From: an uncultured Eubacterium sp.
Lineage (GTDB): Bacteria > Bacillota > Clostridia > Lachnospirales > Lachnospiraceae
Direction: 5' to 3'
Assembly: GCA_947178105.1 (NCBI GenBank)
Contig: CAMWXD010000012.1
Coordinates: forward strand, 1-64,000
DNA length: 64,000 bases
Position 1 is the stretch's first letter; every line of letters begins with the position of its first letter. This document shows, one piece after another, positions 8,679-17,727 of the stretch. Below the pieces are notes generated by a model. The model was given only the letters and a program-made list of their open reading frames with translations, did no database searches and had not been told where the DNA came from. Both the position numbers and the translations under genes were made by a program.

Positions 8679-10568
8679 ATGGTACTTGATAAAATTAATC
8701 AGACAAATGACATTAAAAAACTGGACAAAGAGGAGATCCGGCAGCTTTCAGGAGAGATCCGGCAGTTTTTGATCGAGAGCCTGTCTGAAACCGGCGGGCA
8801 TCTGGCGTCCAACCTGGGGGTAGTAGAGCTGACAATAGCGCTCCATCTGACGTTTGATCTGCCGGAGGATAAGATTATATGGGATGTGGGGCATCAGTCT
8901 TATACGCATAAAATCCTGACCGGGCGCAAGGAAGGATTTGCCACACTGCGCCAGTACGGCGGCATGAGCGGGTTTCCGAAAACGTCGGAAAGCGACTGCG
9001 ACTGTTTTAATACAGGACACAGCTCGACTTCGGTTTCGGCAGGGCTTGGCATCGCGGCGGCAAGGGATTTAAAAGGGGAAAACAATAAGGTCATTTCCGT
9101 AATCGGAGACGGCGCGCTGACTGGCGGCATGGCTTTTGAAGCGTTAAACAATGCGTCCAAGCTGGATTCGAATTTTATCATTGTATTGAACGACAATGAC
9201 ATGTCTATTTCGCCGAATGTCGGAGGGCTGTCACAGTATCTTGGCGGCATCCGTACAGCAGCCGCATACCAGGATTTAAAAAGCGGCGTGATGGAATCGC
9301 TGCAAAAAATCCCAGTATATGGGGAGCGTATCGTGCAAAGAATCCGCAGGACGAAAAGCGGCATCAAGCAGCTTTTGATTCCCGGAATGCTGTTTGAAGA
9401 TATGGGGATCTTATACCTTGGGCCAGTGGACGGCCATGATATCGAGAAAATGACAGCGATGTTCCAAAAGGCGTCCCGTGTCAGCGCGCCTGTGCTCGTA
9501 CATGTCCTGACTGAAAAAGGCAGGGGCTATGAGCCGGCTGTCCGCCATCCGGCCCGCTTTCATGGGACAGAGCCGTTTGAAATCGAGACGGGGCTTGCAA
9601 AGAAGAAAAAAAGGAAGGCGGCCTATACCGATATCTTTTCTACGGTTATGCGCAAGCTGGGAGACCGCGACGAAAAGGTGGTGGCTGTTACGGCAGCGAT
9701 GGAAACGGGGACTGGCTTAAAACGGTTTCATAATATGTTCCCAAAGCGGTTTTTCGATGTAGGCATTGCGGAGGAACATGCCGTCACCTTTGCGGCAGGG
9801 CTTGCGGCTGGAGGGCTGAAACCGGTTTTTGCAGTGTATTCGTCCTTTTTGCAGCGTGCTTATGACCAGATCCTGCATGATGTGTGCTTACAGGACCTTC
9901 CGGTCGTTTTTGCAGTCGACCGCGCCGGGATTGTCGGCAGCGACGGGGAGACGCACCAGGGGCTTTTTGATATTTCCTACCTGATGACAATTCCAAATAT
10001 GACGCTGATGGCGCCGAAGAACAAATGGGAATTTTCGGATATGATCAAGTTTGCACTGGCTTACGGGCATCCCGCCGCGATCCGCTATCCGCGCGGAGAG
10101 GCGTTTGACGGGCTGATGCAGTACCGTGCCCCGATCGAATGCGCAAAAAGCGAGGTGCTGTTTGAAACAGGCAGTATTGCGCTGCTTGCTTATGGGAGCA
10201 TGGTGAAAACGGCACTGGAAGTGCGTGAACGCCTGGAACAGGCAGGCATAGGCTGTGCAATCGTAAATCTGCGGTTTGCAAAGCCATTGGATACGCAGAT
10301 GCTTGCGCATGTGTCAACAGCTTACCGGCTTGCGGTCACGATGGAGGAAAACGTAAAGACAGGCGGGCTGGGGGAAGCCATAGCAGCTTATTTTCGTACG
10401 GCTGGCTCGGATATCGGCGTCATTCAGGTTGCAGTCGATGATACGTTTCTTCCTCATGGAAATGTGGACGTGCTCAAACGCCAGGCTAGGCTGGATGCGG
10501 AAAGCATTGCGCAAAAAATTGACAGATGGCTGCAAAAGCAACAGCCGGATATGATGGTGGGAGAATGA
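8679..10568 (+). CDS. dxs: 1-deoxy-D-xylulose-5-phosphate synthase
   Basis: Dxs condenses pyruvate and glyceraldehyde 3-phosphate to DXP using thiamine diphosphate, the first step of the MEP isoprenoid pathway and a source for thiamine and pyridoxal. The 629-residue protein has the N-terminal thiamine domain (GDGALTGGMAFEALNN ... NDNDMSISPNVGG), a central pyrimidine-binding domain (MFPKRFFDVGIAEEHAVTFAAGLA; DRAGIVGSDGETHQG) and the C-terminal transketolase domain. Its stop overlaps the tlyA start (ATGA). Confidence 0.96.
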   Translation: MVLDKINQTNDIKKLDKEEIRQLSGEIRQFLIESLSETGGHLASNLGVVELTIALHLTFDLPEDKIIWDVGHQSYTHKILTGRKEGFATLRQYGGMSGFPKTSESDCDCFNTGHSSTSVSAGLGIAAARDLKGENNKVISVIGDGALTGGMAFEALNNASKLDSNFIIVLNDNDMSISPNVGGLSQYLGGIRTAAAYQDLKSGVMESLQKIPVYGERIVQRIRRTKSGIKQLLIPGMLFEDMGILYLGPVDGHDIEKMTAMFQKASRVSAPVLVHVLTEKGRGYEPAVRHPARFHGTEPFEIETGLAKKKKRKAAYTDIFSTVMRKLGDRDEKVVAVTAAMETGTGLKRFHNMFPKRFFDVGIAEEHAVTFAAGLAAGGLKPVFAVYSSFLQRAYDQILHDVCLQDLPVVFAVDRAGIVGSDGETHQGLFDISYLMTIPNMTLMAPKNKWEFSDMIKFALAYGHPAAIRYPRGEAFDGLMQYRAPIECAKSEVLFETGSIALLAYGSMVKTALEVRERLEQAGIGCAIVNLRFAKPLDTQMLAHVSTAYRLAVTMEENVKTGGLGEAIAAYFRTAGSDIGVIQVAVDDTFLPHGNVDVLKRQARLDAESIAQKIDRWLQKQQPDMMVGE

Positions 10569-11380
10569 AAGAAAGATTGGATCTACTGCTCGTAAAGCGC
10601 GCGTTAGCTCCTTCCAGGGAAAAAGCGAAGGCAATGATTATGGCAGGCAGCGTTTACGTCAACGGGCAGAAAGAGGAGAAAGCCGGCTCCATGTTTGCGG
10701 AGCAGGCACAGATTGAAGTACGCGGGAAGACGCTGAAATATGTCAGCCGGGGCGGGTTAAAGCTGGAAAAAGCAATCGAGCAGTTTGGGATTAGCCTGGA
10801 GCAGAAAATTTGTATGGATATCGGCGCGTCGACAGGCGGCTTTACAGACTGTATGCTGCAAAACGGCGCGAAAAAGGTCTATGCGGTAGATGTCGGATAC
10901 GGACAGTTTGCGTGGAAGCTGCGCCAGGATGCGCGTGTCGTCTGTATGGAAAAGACAAATATCCGCTATGTCACGCCTGCGGATCTTGCGGATGTGTTGG
11001 ATTTTGCGTCCGTGGATGTTTCGTTTATTTCGCTGACAAAAGTACTAGGCGCGGCAAAAGAGCTGTTAAAGGAAAACGGGGAGATGGTCTGCCTGATTAA
11101 GCCGCAGTTTGAAGCCGGTCGGGATAAGGTCGGCAAAAAGGGCGTGGTGCGCGATCCAAACGTACATCTTGAGGTCATTGAAAAGGTGTCGGCATTTGCA
11201 CAGGAACTCGGCTTTCGTATTGTGCACCTGGAATTTTCACCGATCAAAGGGCCGGAGGGGAATATCGAATATCTGATACATCTGCAAAAAGAAACAGCTA
11301 CGGTGTACGCAGGAGTACAGGAGGAAGCAGCAGACAGCAGGACGGTAGTAGAAGCTGCACATGCTGCGTTGGATACATGA
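10565..11380 (+). CDS. tlyA: TlyA family rRNA (cytidine-2'-O)-methyltransferase
   Basis: A 271-residue protein with an N-terminal S4 RNA-binding domain (MKERLDLLLVKRALAPSREKAK) and an FtsJ-like S-adenosylmethionine methyltransferase domain (DIGASTGGFTDCMLQNGAKKVYAVDVG; DVSFISLTKVL; LIKPQFEAGR). TlyA proteins 2'-O-methylate cytidines of 16S and 23S rRNA; some are called haemolysins for historical reasons. The start is the ATG inside the dxs stop; the upstream in-frame ATG at 10526 lies within dxs. The stop overlaps the nadK start in the same way. Confidence 0.94.
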   Translation: MKERLDLLLVKRALAPSREKAKAMIMAGSVYVNGQKEEKAGSMFAEQAQIEVRGKTLKYVSRGGLKLEKAIEQFGISLEQKICMDIGASTGGFTDCMLQNGAKKVYAVDVGYGQFAWKLRQDARVVCMEKTNIRYVTPADLADVLDFASVDVSFISLTKVLGAAKELLKENGEMVCLIKPQFEAGRDKVGKKGVVRDPNVHLEVIEKVSAFAQELGFRIVHLEFSPIKGPEGNIEYLIHLQKETATVYAGVQEEAADSRTVVEAAHAALDT

Positions 11381-12225
11381 AAAAATTTGTTTTGATAGTG
11401 AATGCATTCAAAGACCGGAATCTGGAGGAGGCGCGCAGCCTGTGCAGCTATATCCAGACAAGGGGCGCAAGCTGCCAGTACCTGGTCAGTGTGGATGAGC
11501 AGGAAGGAATCCGCAGGGTGCGCGCAGAAGATATCCCGCAGGGCACCGAATGTATCCTTGTGCTCGGCGGCGACGGTACGTTAATCCGTGCGGCGAGGGA
11601 TACGGTAAAATGCGGGGTGCCGTTAATCGGCGTCAATATGGGCACGCTTGGCTATTTGTGCGAGCTGGAGACAGAAAGCGTATATGAGGCGCTGGACCTC
11701 TTGCTGCATGATGAATATATGCTGGAGGAGCGTATGATGATCTGCGGCTGGAAGGATGAGACATTTGTGTCCCGTGCCTTAAATGATATCGTTATCCACA
11801 GGACAGGCTCTCTTGCGCTGGTCAGGCTGACGGTGTATGTCAATGGGCAGTATTTGAATACGTTTCAGGGCGACGGCATGATTATATCCACGCCTACCGG
11901 CTCTACCGGCTACAATATGTCCGCAGGAGGGCCGATTGTAGACCCAAAAGCGCAGCTTCTGCTGCTGACGCCGATCAACTCCCATACGCTGACACAGAGG
12001 AGCATTGTGATCGACCCGCACGACGAGGTTGTTGTGGAAGTGGAAGGCAGGCATACAAAGCGGGACGAGGCTGTACAGGTAAGCTTTGACGGCGACCACG
12101 GCTGCTGTCTGCGTACCGGAGAATGCATACGCATACAAAAGGCACAGGAATGTGCAAAAATATTGAAAATCAGCAGGATCAGTTTTTTGGAAATTTTACG
12201 AAAAAAAATGCAGATGATACGCTGA
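11377..12225 (+). CDS. nadK: NAD kinase
   Basis: The 282-residue enzyme phosphorylates NAD+ to NADP+. The GGDGT catalytic motif lies in LVLGGDGTLIRAARDT; NDIVIHR, GDGMIISTPTGSTGYNMSAGGPIVDP and the C-terminal SFDGDHG are all typical of the PpnK family. It overlaps tlyA by 4 bases. Its neighbours tlyA, argR and recN are its usual partners in Clostridia. Confidence 0.95.
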   Translation: MKKFVLIVNAFKDRNLEEARSLCSYIQTRGASCQYLVSVDEQEGIRRVRAEDIPQGTECILVLGGDGTLIRAARDTVKCGVPLIGVNMGTLGYLCELETESVYEALDLLLHDEYMLEERMMICGWKDETFVSRALNDIVIHRTGSLALVRLTVYVNGQYLNTFQGDGMIISTPTGSTGYNMSAGGPIVDPKAQLLLLTPINSHTLTQRSIVIDPHDEVVVEVEGRHTKRDEAVQVSFDGDHGCCLRTGECIRIQKAQECAKILKISRISFLEILRKKMQMIR

Positions 12226-12271
12226 GCCGCATCAGGACGATGCATTTTTTTCAGAGGTATAAAAAAAAGAA

Positions 12272-12814
12272 ATGAAAGCTTCAAGACATGCAAAAATACT
12301 GGAAATTATCAGTCAATATGATGTGGAGACACAGGAAGAGCTGGCGGCAAGGCTGGTGCAGGAGGGCTGTCCGGTCACGCAGGCAACCGTATCGAGGGAT
12401 ATCCGGGAGTTAAAGCTGACAAAGGTAGCGTTAAGCAGTGGCAGGCAGAAGTATGCTGCGATTGCGCAGCCGCACAGGGAGATGTCCAAATATATCCGTG
12501 TCTTTCAGGATGGTTTCCGTTCGATGGATATGGCGCAGAATATCCTCGTGATCAAGACCGTATCCGGTATGGCAATGGCGGTGGCGGCAGCGCTGGATGC
12601 GATGGAATGCCATGAGATTGTAGGCAGCATAGCCGGGGATGATACGATTATGTGCGCAGTCCGTACCGTAGAAGAAACTGCCTCGCTGATGAAACGCCTG
12701 GACAAGATGGTAAACAGCAGGTATACGAAAGAGTATACGAATGCGCCAGAAAGTTCGGCAAAGTATTCGGCTCAGGGGGATCAAACGAAGAAGGGAAAAG
12801 AAAGGGGGCAGTGA
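12272..12814 (+). CDS. argR: Arginine repressor ArgR
   Basis: ArgR is a hexameric, arginine-responsive regulator of arginine synthesis and breakdown. The N-terminal winged helix (RHAKILEIISQYDVETQEELAARL ... VTQATVSRDIRELKLTKV) and the C-terminal oligomerisation/arginine domain (NILVIKTVSGMAMAVAAALDAME; GSIAGDDTIMCAVRT) are intact. At 180 residues it is about 30 longer than typical ArgR, from a hydrophilic tail after LDKMVNSR (rich in S, K, E and G). It is followed by recN after only 3 bases. Confidence 0.95.
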   Translation: MKASRHAKILEIISQYDVETQEELAARLVQEGCPVTQATVSRDIRELKLTKVALSSGRQKYAAIAQPHREMSKYIRVFQDGFRSMDMAQNILVIKTVSGMAMAVAAALDAMECHEIVGSIAGDDTIMCAVRTVEETASLMKRLDKMVNSRYTKEYTNAPESSAKYSAQGDQTKKGKERGQ

Positions 12815-12817
12815 TGC

Positions 12818-14503
12818 ATGTTACATAATCTTCATGTAAAAAATCTGGCTTTAATCGAAGAAGCCGAGGTTGATTTTTCCAGAGGGCTGAATATTTTGTC
12901 CGGGGAAACAGGCGCCGGAAAATCGATTATCATAGGCTCTATTGGGGTTGCCATCGGCGAAAAGGCGTCCAAAGACATGATCCGCAAGGATGCTGATTAT
13001 GCATTGGTAGAGCTTGTATTTTCCGTTGGGGAAGAAGTCAGAAAAAAACTGTCTGCGATGGATATTCTGATGGAGGACGACCAGGTGATCCTGACAAGAA
13101 GGATTTCCGGCGGCCGTTCGGTGGCAAAGATCAATTCAGAGAGCGTTTCGATGGCAAAGCTCAAAGAAGCGGCTTCGCTGCTGATTGATATTCACGGGCA
13201 GCATGAGCACCAGTCGCTGTTAGACCAGAAAAACCACCTGCATATTTTGGATGCTTATGCAAAAAAGGAATTAAAAAGCCTGAAAGAAGAGCTGTCCAGG
13301 GCATACCATGATTATGTGGGCATCCGCCAGGAATGCAGGGAGGCGTCGTCAGATACGGAACAGCGGGCGAGGGAATTGTCCTTTTTGCAGTATGAAGCGG
13401 ATGAGATCGCACAGGCAGGCTTATCCATCGGAGAAGACGAGGAGTTGGAAGCGCAGTACCGGCGTTTTGCAAATGGAAAGCAGATTATGGGCAGCATCGG
13501 CCAGGTGTATGAGCAGACTTCGGAAAACGGCGCCGCAGGGATGACCGGGCATGCGGTTTTGGAGATTGCAAAAATCAGCGCATACGACGAAAAGCTCTGC
13601 CAGCTAGAAGGGCAGTTAATGGAAATTGACAACCTGCTGAATGATTTTAACAGGGAATTGGCAGGCTATATCGATGACACCGATTTTGATGAAGCACATT
13701 TTTATGAAATCGAAAAGCGCCTGGATTTGATCAACGGACTGAAGGCGAAGTATGGCTCATCCATCGAAAAAATATTATCCGAATATGAAAAAAAGCAGGA
13801 GCGGATTGAAAAGCTCAGCGACTATGACGCATATTTGTCCGGTTTGCAGCAGCGCCTGGAGCAAAAAGAAGCGGAGTTGGCTGCACTTTGTGAAAAGGCA
13901 TCAAACATCCGCCAGAAAGAGGCATCGAAATTAACGAAAAAAATTAAAGCCGCATTGATCGACCTGAATTTTTTAGATGTCCGGTTTGAGCTGTGCCTGA
14001 CACGGAAAAAGGAATATTCGCAGACTGGTTATGATGAAGCAGAATTTCGGATTTCCACAAATCCGGGAGAACCATTAAAATCTTTGACAAAAATAGCCTC
14101 GGGCGGCGAACTGTCCAGGATTATGCTGGCAATCAAAGCCGTGCTTGCCGACTGTGATGAGATCGGGACGCTTATTTTTGACGAAATCGATACAGGTATC
14201 AGCGGGCGTACCGCACAGATGGTATCCGAAAAGATGGACGTCATATCAAAAGACCATCAGATTATCTGTATTACCCATCTGCCGCAGATCGCAGCCATGG
14301 CGGATACCCATTTTTTAATCGAAAAACAGGCAAAAAGAAATCAGACACAGACAAAGATCCGCAGGCTGGATCAAGAAGAAAGCGTCCTGGAGCTAGGACG
14401 GATGCTGGGCGGTGTAAAAATTACAGATACCGTTTTAAAAAGTGCAAAAGAAATGAAGGATCTGGCAGTCGCCACAAAAAATTCCCAGAGTGAAAACAAC
14501 TGA
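12818..14503 (+). CDS. recN: DNA repair protein RecN
   Basis: RecN is an SMC-like ATPase that acts early in double-strand-break repair. The 561-residue protein has Walker A GETGAGKS (about residues 31-38), a long central coiled-coil part, the ABC signature SGGELSRIMLAIK and Walker B LIFDEIDTGISG near the C-terminus, plus ITHLPQIAAMAD. Length is normal. It is the last gene of the tightly packed nusB-recN block; a structured spacer separates it from spoIVB. Confidence 0.96.
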   Translation: MLHNLHVKNLALIEEAEVDFSRGLNILSGETGAGKSIIIGSIGVAIGEKASKDMIRKDADYALVELVFSVGEEVRKKLSAMDILMEDDQVILTRRISGGRSVAKINSESVSMAKLKEAASLLIDIHGQHEHQSLLDQKNHLHILDAYAKKELKSLKEELSRAYHDYVGIRQECREASSDTEQRARELSFLQYEADEIAQAGLSIGEDEELEAQYRRFANGKQIMGSIGQVYEQTSENGAAGMTGHAVLEIAKISAYDEKLCQLEGQLMEIDNLLNDFNRELAGYIDDTDFDEAHFYEIEKRLDLINGLKAKYGSSIEKILSEYEKKQERIEKLSDYDAYLSGLQQRLEQKEAELAALCEKASNIRQKEASKLTKKIKAALIDLNFLDVRFELCLTRKKEYSQTGYDEAEFRISTNPGEPLKSLTKIASGGELSRIMLAIKAVLADCDEIGTLIFDEIDTGISGRTAQMVSEKMDVISKDHQIICITHLPQIAAMADTHFLIEKQAKRNQTQTKIRRLDQEESVLELGRMLGGVKITDTVLKSAKEMKDLAVATKNSQSENN

Positions 14504-14527
14504 TCAAGACATACTAAAGTAGAGTGG

Positions 14528-14629
14528 GATTTCTAAATAAAACGCATAGAATTGGGAAGAATTCTATAACAGCAGGCACAAACAAGAAAATCAGAAATGC
14601 CTGCCGGTATGCGTTTTATTTTAGAAATC
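14528..14629. other. 102-bp branched inverted repeat between recN and spoIVB
   Basis: An outer stem of about 21 pairs with one bulge joins 14528-14548 to 14608-14629 (ends gatttctaaa / tttagaaatc). Two inner arms fold separately: agaatt / aattct and gcaggca / tgcctgc. In RNA this would be a three-way junction. It has no strong T run of a standard terminator. Its position argues that spoIVB translation starts downstream of it. Confidence 0.6.
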
Positions 14630-14659
14630 AGTAAATACGCAGGAAAAGGGATGTCTGAC

Positions 14660-15937
14660 ATGTTGCAAAGATTATGGATTCAGTTTCAAAGAAAAAGAAA
14701 GATTGCAGGCTATACAGGGATACTGATAGGCGTTCTGTTTGCCTATACGCTCCTGATGCACTCTATACCGGATAAGATGTATGTAGAGAGCGGCGAACAG
14801 CCTGAATATTCATTTGGCGTGCCGGTAACGGGTACGCTTGTCAAAAGTACAGAAGTATTTGCCGGCGGGCAGTCGGAGCAAAACAGCGCCATCCATCTCA
14901 CGCACGGCATACAGTCTGGCAGCAGCGGGCAGTCAGGTACGTACCAGGTACTCTGCAAGCTGTTCGGCACCATTCCATTAAAACGCATTGCCGTCCAGGA
15001 GGTCAGCAAAAAAGAGCTTCTGCCTGCCGGCACCAACATCGGGATCTATGTAAAAAATGATAAGATCATGATTATCGGCACCGGAGAAGTGACAGACGAA
15101 TCCGGTGCAAGAAGCGAACCGGCAAAAAACGTCGTCCAAAGCGGCGATTATATCCTTGCCGTAAATGGGGAACCCGTACAGTCGAAAGCACAGCTTGTGA
15201 AAAAAATATCTTTTTGTGAAGGCAAAAAAATAAAGCTCCGGCTGCTGCGCGACCAAAAAGAGGAGATCGAAGTGTCCATAAAGCCAGTCCGTTCCAAGGA
15301 AGGCATCTACCAGATCGGCGTCTGGGTACGTGACGACATCGCAGGCGTCGGCACGCTGACCTACGTCACAGACGGCCAAAAATACGGTGCGCTCGGCCAC
15401 GGCGTCACAGACGCCGATGTCGGTAGCCTGATCGATATGAAAAAAGGCTCCATCTATGAGACGACCATATTGGAAATCCGCAAAGGCCAAAGAGGACAAC
15501 CCGGCGAAATGTCCGGCATGATCAACTACGACGATGAATATAAGCTTGGAACCGTAGAAGAAAACACAAATGTTGGCATATACGGCACCCTGGCGAAGCT
15601 GCCGGACGAGCTGAAAGGAGTCTCCGCGCTCCCAGTCACCTATAAAGAAGGGATCAAAAAAGGAAAAGCGCAGATTATCAGCTCTGTGGAAGGGAGCCGG
15701 AAAGCATACGACATCCAGATCGAGCAGACCGATTACCACAGCGAAGGAAATAACAAAGGGATTCAGTTTCAGGTCACTGATAAACGGCTGCTGGAGGATA
15801 CGGGAGGAATTATTCAGGGGATGTCCGGCTCGCCGATCGTCCAGGACGGGCATATCATCGGGGCGGTGACGCATGTGTTTATTTCGGATTCTACGCAGGG
15901 GTATGGGATTTTTATTGAAAATATGCTGGAGCATTGA
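14660..15937 (+). CDS. spoIVB: SpoIVB serine peptidase (sporulation, S55 family)
   Basis: SpoIVB is secreted from the forespore and triggers processing of pro-sigma-K in the mother cell. The protein has an N-terminal membrane segment (IAGYTGILIGVLFAYTLL), a PDZ-like domain (about 130-200, VQSGDYILAVNGEPVQSKAQLV) and a C-terminal S55 peptidase domain with catalytic serine in GMSGSPI (about residue 391) and histidine in GALGHGVTDAD. I prefer the ATG at 14660 (aggaaaaggg 9 bases upstream); 14651 and 14597 are also in frame, but the latter lies inside the branched repeat. In most Clostridia spo0A follows directly; here it does not. Confidence 0.93.
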   Translation: MLQRLWIQFQRKRKIAGYTGILIGVLFAYTLLMHSIPDKMYVESGEQPEYSFGVPVTGTLVKSTEVFAGGQSEQNSAIHLTHGIQSGSSGQSGTYQVLCKLFGTIPLKRIAVQEVSKKELLPAGTNIGIYVKNDKIMIIGTGEVTDESGARSEPAKNVVQSGDYILAVNGEPVQSKAQLVKKISFCEGKKIKLRLLRDQKEEIEVSIKPVRSKEGIYQIGVWVRDDIAGVGTLTYVTDGQKYGALGHGVTDADVGSLIDMKKGSIYETTILEIRKGQRGQPGEMSGMINYDDEYKLGTVEENTNVGIYGTLAKLPDELKGVSALPVTYKEGIKKGKAQIISSVEGSRKAYDIQIEQTDYHSEGNNKGIQFQVTDKRLLEDTGGIIQGMSGSPIVQDGHIIGAVTHVFISDSTQGYGIFIENMLEH

Positions 15938-15961
15938 ATCTTTACTAATAGATATCACAAT

Positions 15962-16003
15962 ATAAAAACCAGAGTTCATGTCTTTTCTGACTCTGGTTTT
16001 TAT
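15962..16003 (+). terminator. Strong terminator after spoIVB
   Basis: A perfect 14-bp stem (ataaaaaccagagt at 15962-15975 with its complement at 15990-16003), ending in a T-rich stretch. Because of the A-rich left arm it could also work on the minus strand. Confidence 0.85.
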
Positions 16004-16165
16004 AAATTTTGATGTTTCATTGCCAATTTAGGAAGTTATATGATTAGATAGTAGTCAGTGTGTTTATAAATTTGGCTGATTCACCAGTGTAGAACAAAGA
16101 AGGGTGTCCTGCCGGATACGGGCAGAACGCCGGAAGAATGCAGGGGGAAAGGATATGTGAAAAAT

Positions 16166-16306
16166 ATGAAGCTGCTGATTGATACGAACGTGGTTTTATC
16201 TGTGACAGAAAAAGATACCTGCAGGAGGCTAGGTAATGAAAGGGAAGAAATTGAAACGATGGAAAACTTGTGCTATGATAATCTGGAAGAAAGGGGTAGG
16301 GAATGA
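16166..16306 (+). pseudogene. Remnant: PIN-domain start fused to short unrelated tail
   Basis: A 46-codon frame begins MKLLIDTNVVLS, the first strand of a PIN-domain ribonuclease including its first acidic residue (Asp in LIDTNVV). It then leaves the family after about 12 residues and continues as a charged tail (ETMENLCYDNLEERGRE). The rest of the PIN domain (about 110 residues, with the other acidic residues) is absent, so it cannot be an active toxin. Its stop overlaps the next gene (ATGA), so it may serve only as a translated leader for the Rpn gene. The PIN assignment rests on a short match and is tentative. Confidence 0.4.
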
Positions 16307-17108
16307 AGAAAGACCGGGAGGAGAAAAGACGGGAATTATTACAGCGCATTAGAGGATTCAGGCTTATGGATGATGAGTTTATGACAAAATGCTTTGAGGA
16401 CAATGCGGAATGTACGGAACTGGTGCTGCGGATCATTATGGATAAGGATGACCTGAAAGTAAAGAGCGCGAGGACGCAGTATACGGTAAAGAACCTGCAG
16501 GGGCGTTCAGTCAGGCTGGATATCTTTGCAGATGACAGCATGGATCGGAAGTATAATATTGAGGTCCAGAAATCGGAAAAGGGTGCCGGTTCCAAAAGAG
16601 CCAGGTATAACAGCAGCCTGATGGATGCAAATGCGATCCTGCCGGGGGATGATGTGGAGCTGCTGCCTGAAAATTATGTGATTTTTATTACAGAGAACGA
16701 TTTGTTTGGAACAGGACTGCCGGTGTACCATATTGACCGGGTGGTGAAAGAAACAGGGATGCCGTTCGGAGATGCTTCGCATATCTTGTATGTGAACGGA
16801 GCATATCGCGGCGATGACCCGATGGGCAGGCTTATGCATGATTTTTGCTGTACGGATGCGGATGACATGATTTATGGGAAGCTGTCAGCAAGGGTCCGGT
16901 ATTTCAAGACAACTGAGGAGTGAAAGCTATGAGCAAGGCTATGGAGGAACTTGCAAAGAAATGGGCGGAAGAGGAGATTCAGGAAAGAAATGAAGAAGTG
17001 TCGTTAGAATTGCTTCGTATGGGGATAACAGATTATGAGAAAGTTGCAAAAGTATCAAAACTTTCTGTAGAGGCAGTAAAGAGACTGGCAGAGCTGCAGC
17101 CTGTATAA
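16303..17108 (+). pseudogene. Rpn-family PD-(D/E)XK nuclease/transposase, frameshifted
   Basis: Residues 1-206 match the Rpn (recombination-promoting nuclease, formerly PD-(D/E)XK transposase) family: MDDEFMTKCFEDNAECTELVLRIIM, TVKNLQGRSVRLDIFADD, YNIEVQKSEKGAGSKRARYNSSLMDA, YVIFITENDLFGTGLPVYHIDR, YVNGAYRGDDPMGRLMHDF. The frame stops after VRYFKTTEE at 16923. In another frame the protein continues directly as GVKAMSKAMEELAKK and ends at 17108 with the usual C-terminal helix (LELLRMGITDYEKVAKVSKLS). Restoring one G in the run at 16917-16918 would rejoin the halves, so this is a single-base frameshift. Whether it is real, programmed or a sequencing error cannot be told here. Confidence 0.8.
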
Positions 17109-17280
17109 GCAGGATTCATTGCAATTGAGTATTATATATATGAGTATTTTAATATATTTTATAATCAAATCCAATTAAGACTTGTATGATATCTGTATTT
17201 GATTATAAAAGGAAAATGTGGAAATTTGTCACTTTTTCACGAAAAGCAAAAAAGTGTTGTCCCTAACTTGACACACTCGT

Positions 17281-17317
17281 GTCCGGCTCGCTTATTGAGA
17301 ATATGCTGGAGCATTAA
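17281..17317 (+). pseudogene. Scar: 3' end of a second spoIVB copy with internal deletion
   Basis: These bases repeat two separated pieces of the spoIVB 3' end: gtccggctcg (spoIVB 15823-15832, the catalytic SGS codons) joined directly to ttattgagaatatgctggag plus a stop (spoIVB 15912-15936). The joined piece would read SGSLIENMLEH in the spoIVB frame, with about 79 bases missing in between. It lies 1.35 kb downstream of the intact gene, on the far side of the PIN/Rpn debris. Confidence 0.75.
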
Positions 17318-17344
17318 GTGTTAAGATAAAATGATATAAGGATT

Positions 17345-17383
17345 AAAAATGCTTCTATCCGATGTGAAGATAGGAGCATTTTT
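17345..17383 (+). terminator. Terminator downstream of the spoIVB scar
   Basis: Stem aaaatgcttctatc / gataggagcattttt with one G-T pair and an 8-9 base loop, ending in five Ts. Confidence 0.7.
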
Positions 17384-17727
17384 GTACTGCTATTTAGGTA
17401 CTGCATTTTCTGTCAACTTTTGATATAATGACAGTAGTTGAAAAACAGAGATGAAAATTCTTTTGAAACATACTTCCAAAACAGGGTTGAGCATGGTATA
17501 TTAGAAGTACTTTGGAAAACCTGGTTTTCTGGATGCAAAAAAACATAAGAACATGAAAAATTCTATGGACTTTTCCAAAATGGAATTGACAAAGTATCTG
17601 GAACATGATTTTGCTACAAAGTCTCTGAATGTTTTGGGAGGCACCTGTATTTTGGATTATTTTACCAAAGGAGAAATAGAAGATAAAGTAATAAAATATT
17701 TGAAGGGATTGTATTAGGTGATGTTCT
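17384..17727 (+). other. Intergenic stretch with a possible gene-end remnant
   Basis: A-T rich. A 54-codon open frame at 17553-17717 (starts MKNSMDFSK, ends KVIKYLKGLY) has coding-like composition and ends 10 bases before the next gene. It has no clear ribosome site and I recognise no family; its start looks like the continuation of reading frames broken upstream (17450-17550). It may be the 3' end of a decayed gene. A TATAAT at 17424-17429 could be a -10 box, with no convincing -35. Confidence 0.4.

Noticed and set aside
14978-15979. 333-codon open frame on the minus strand opposite spoIVB
   Set aside because: It is a shadow of a strongly supported gene; its composition (Phe, Val, Asp rich) shows no domain, and no ribosome site is present.
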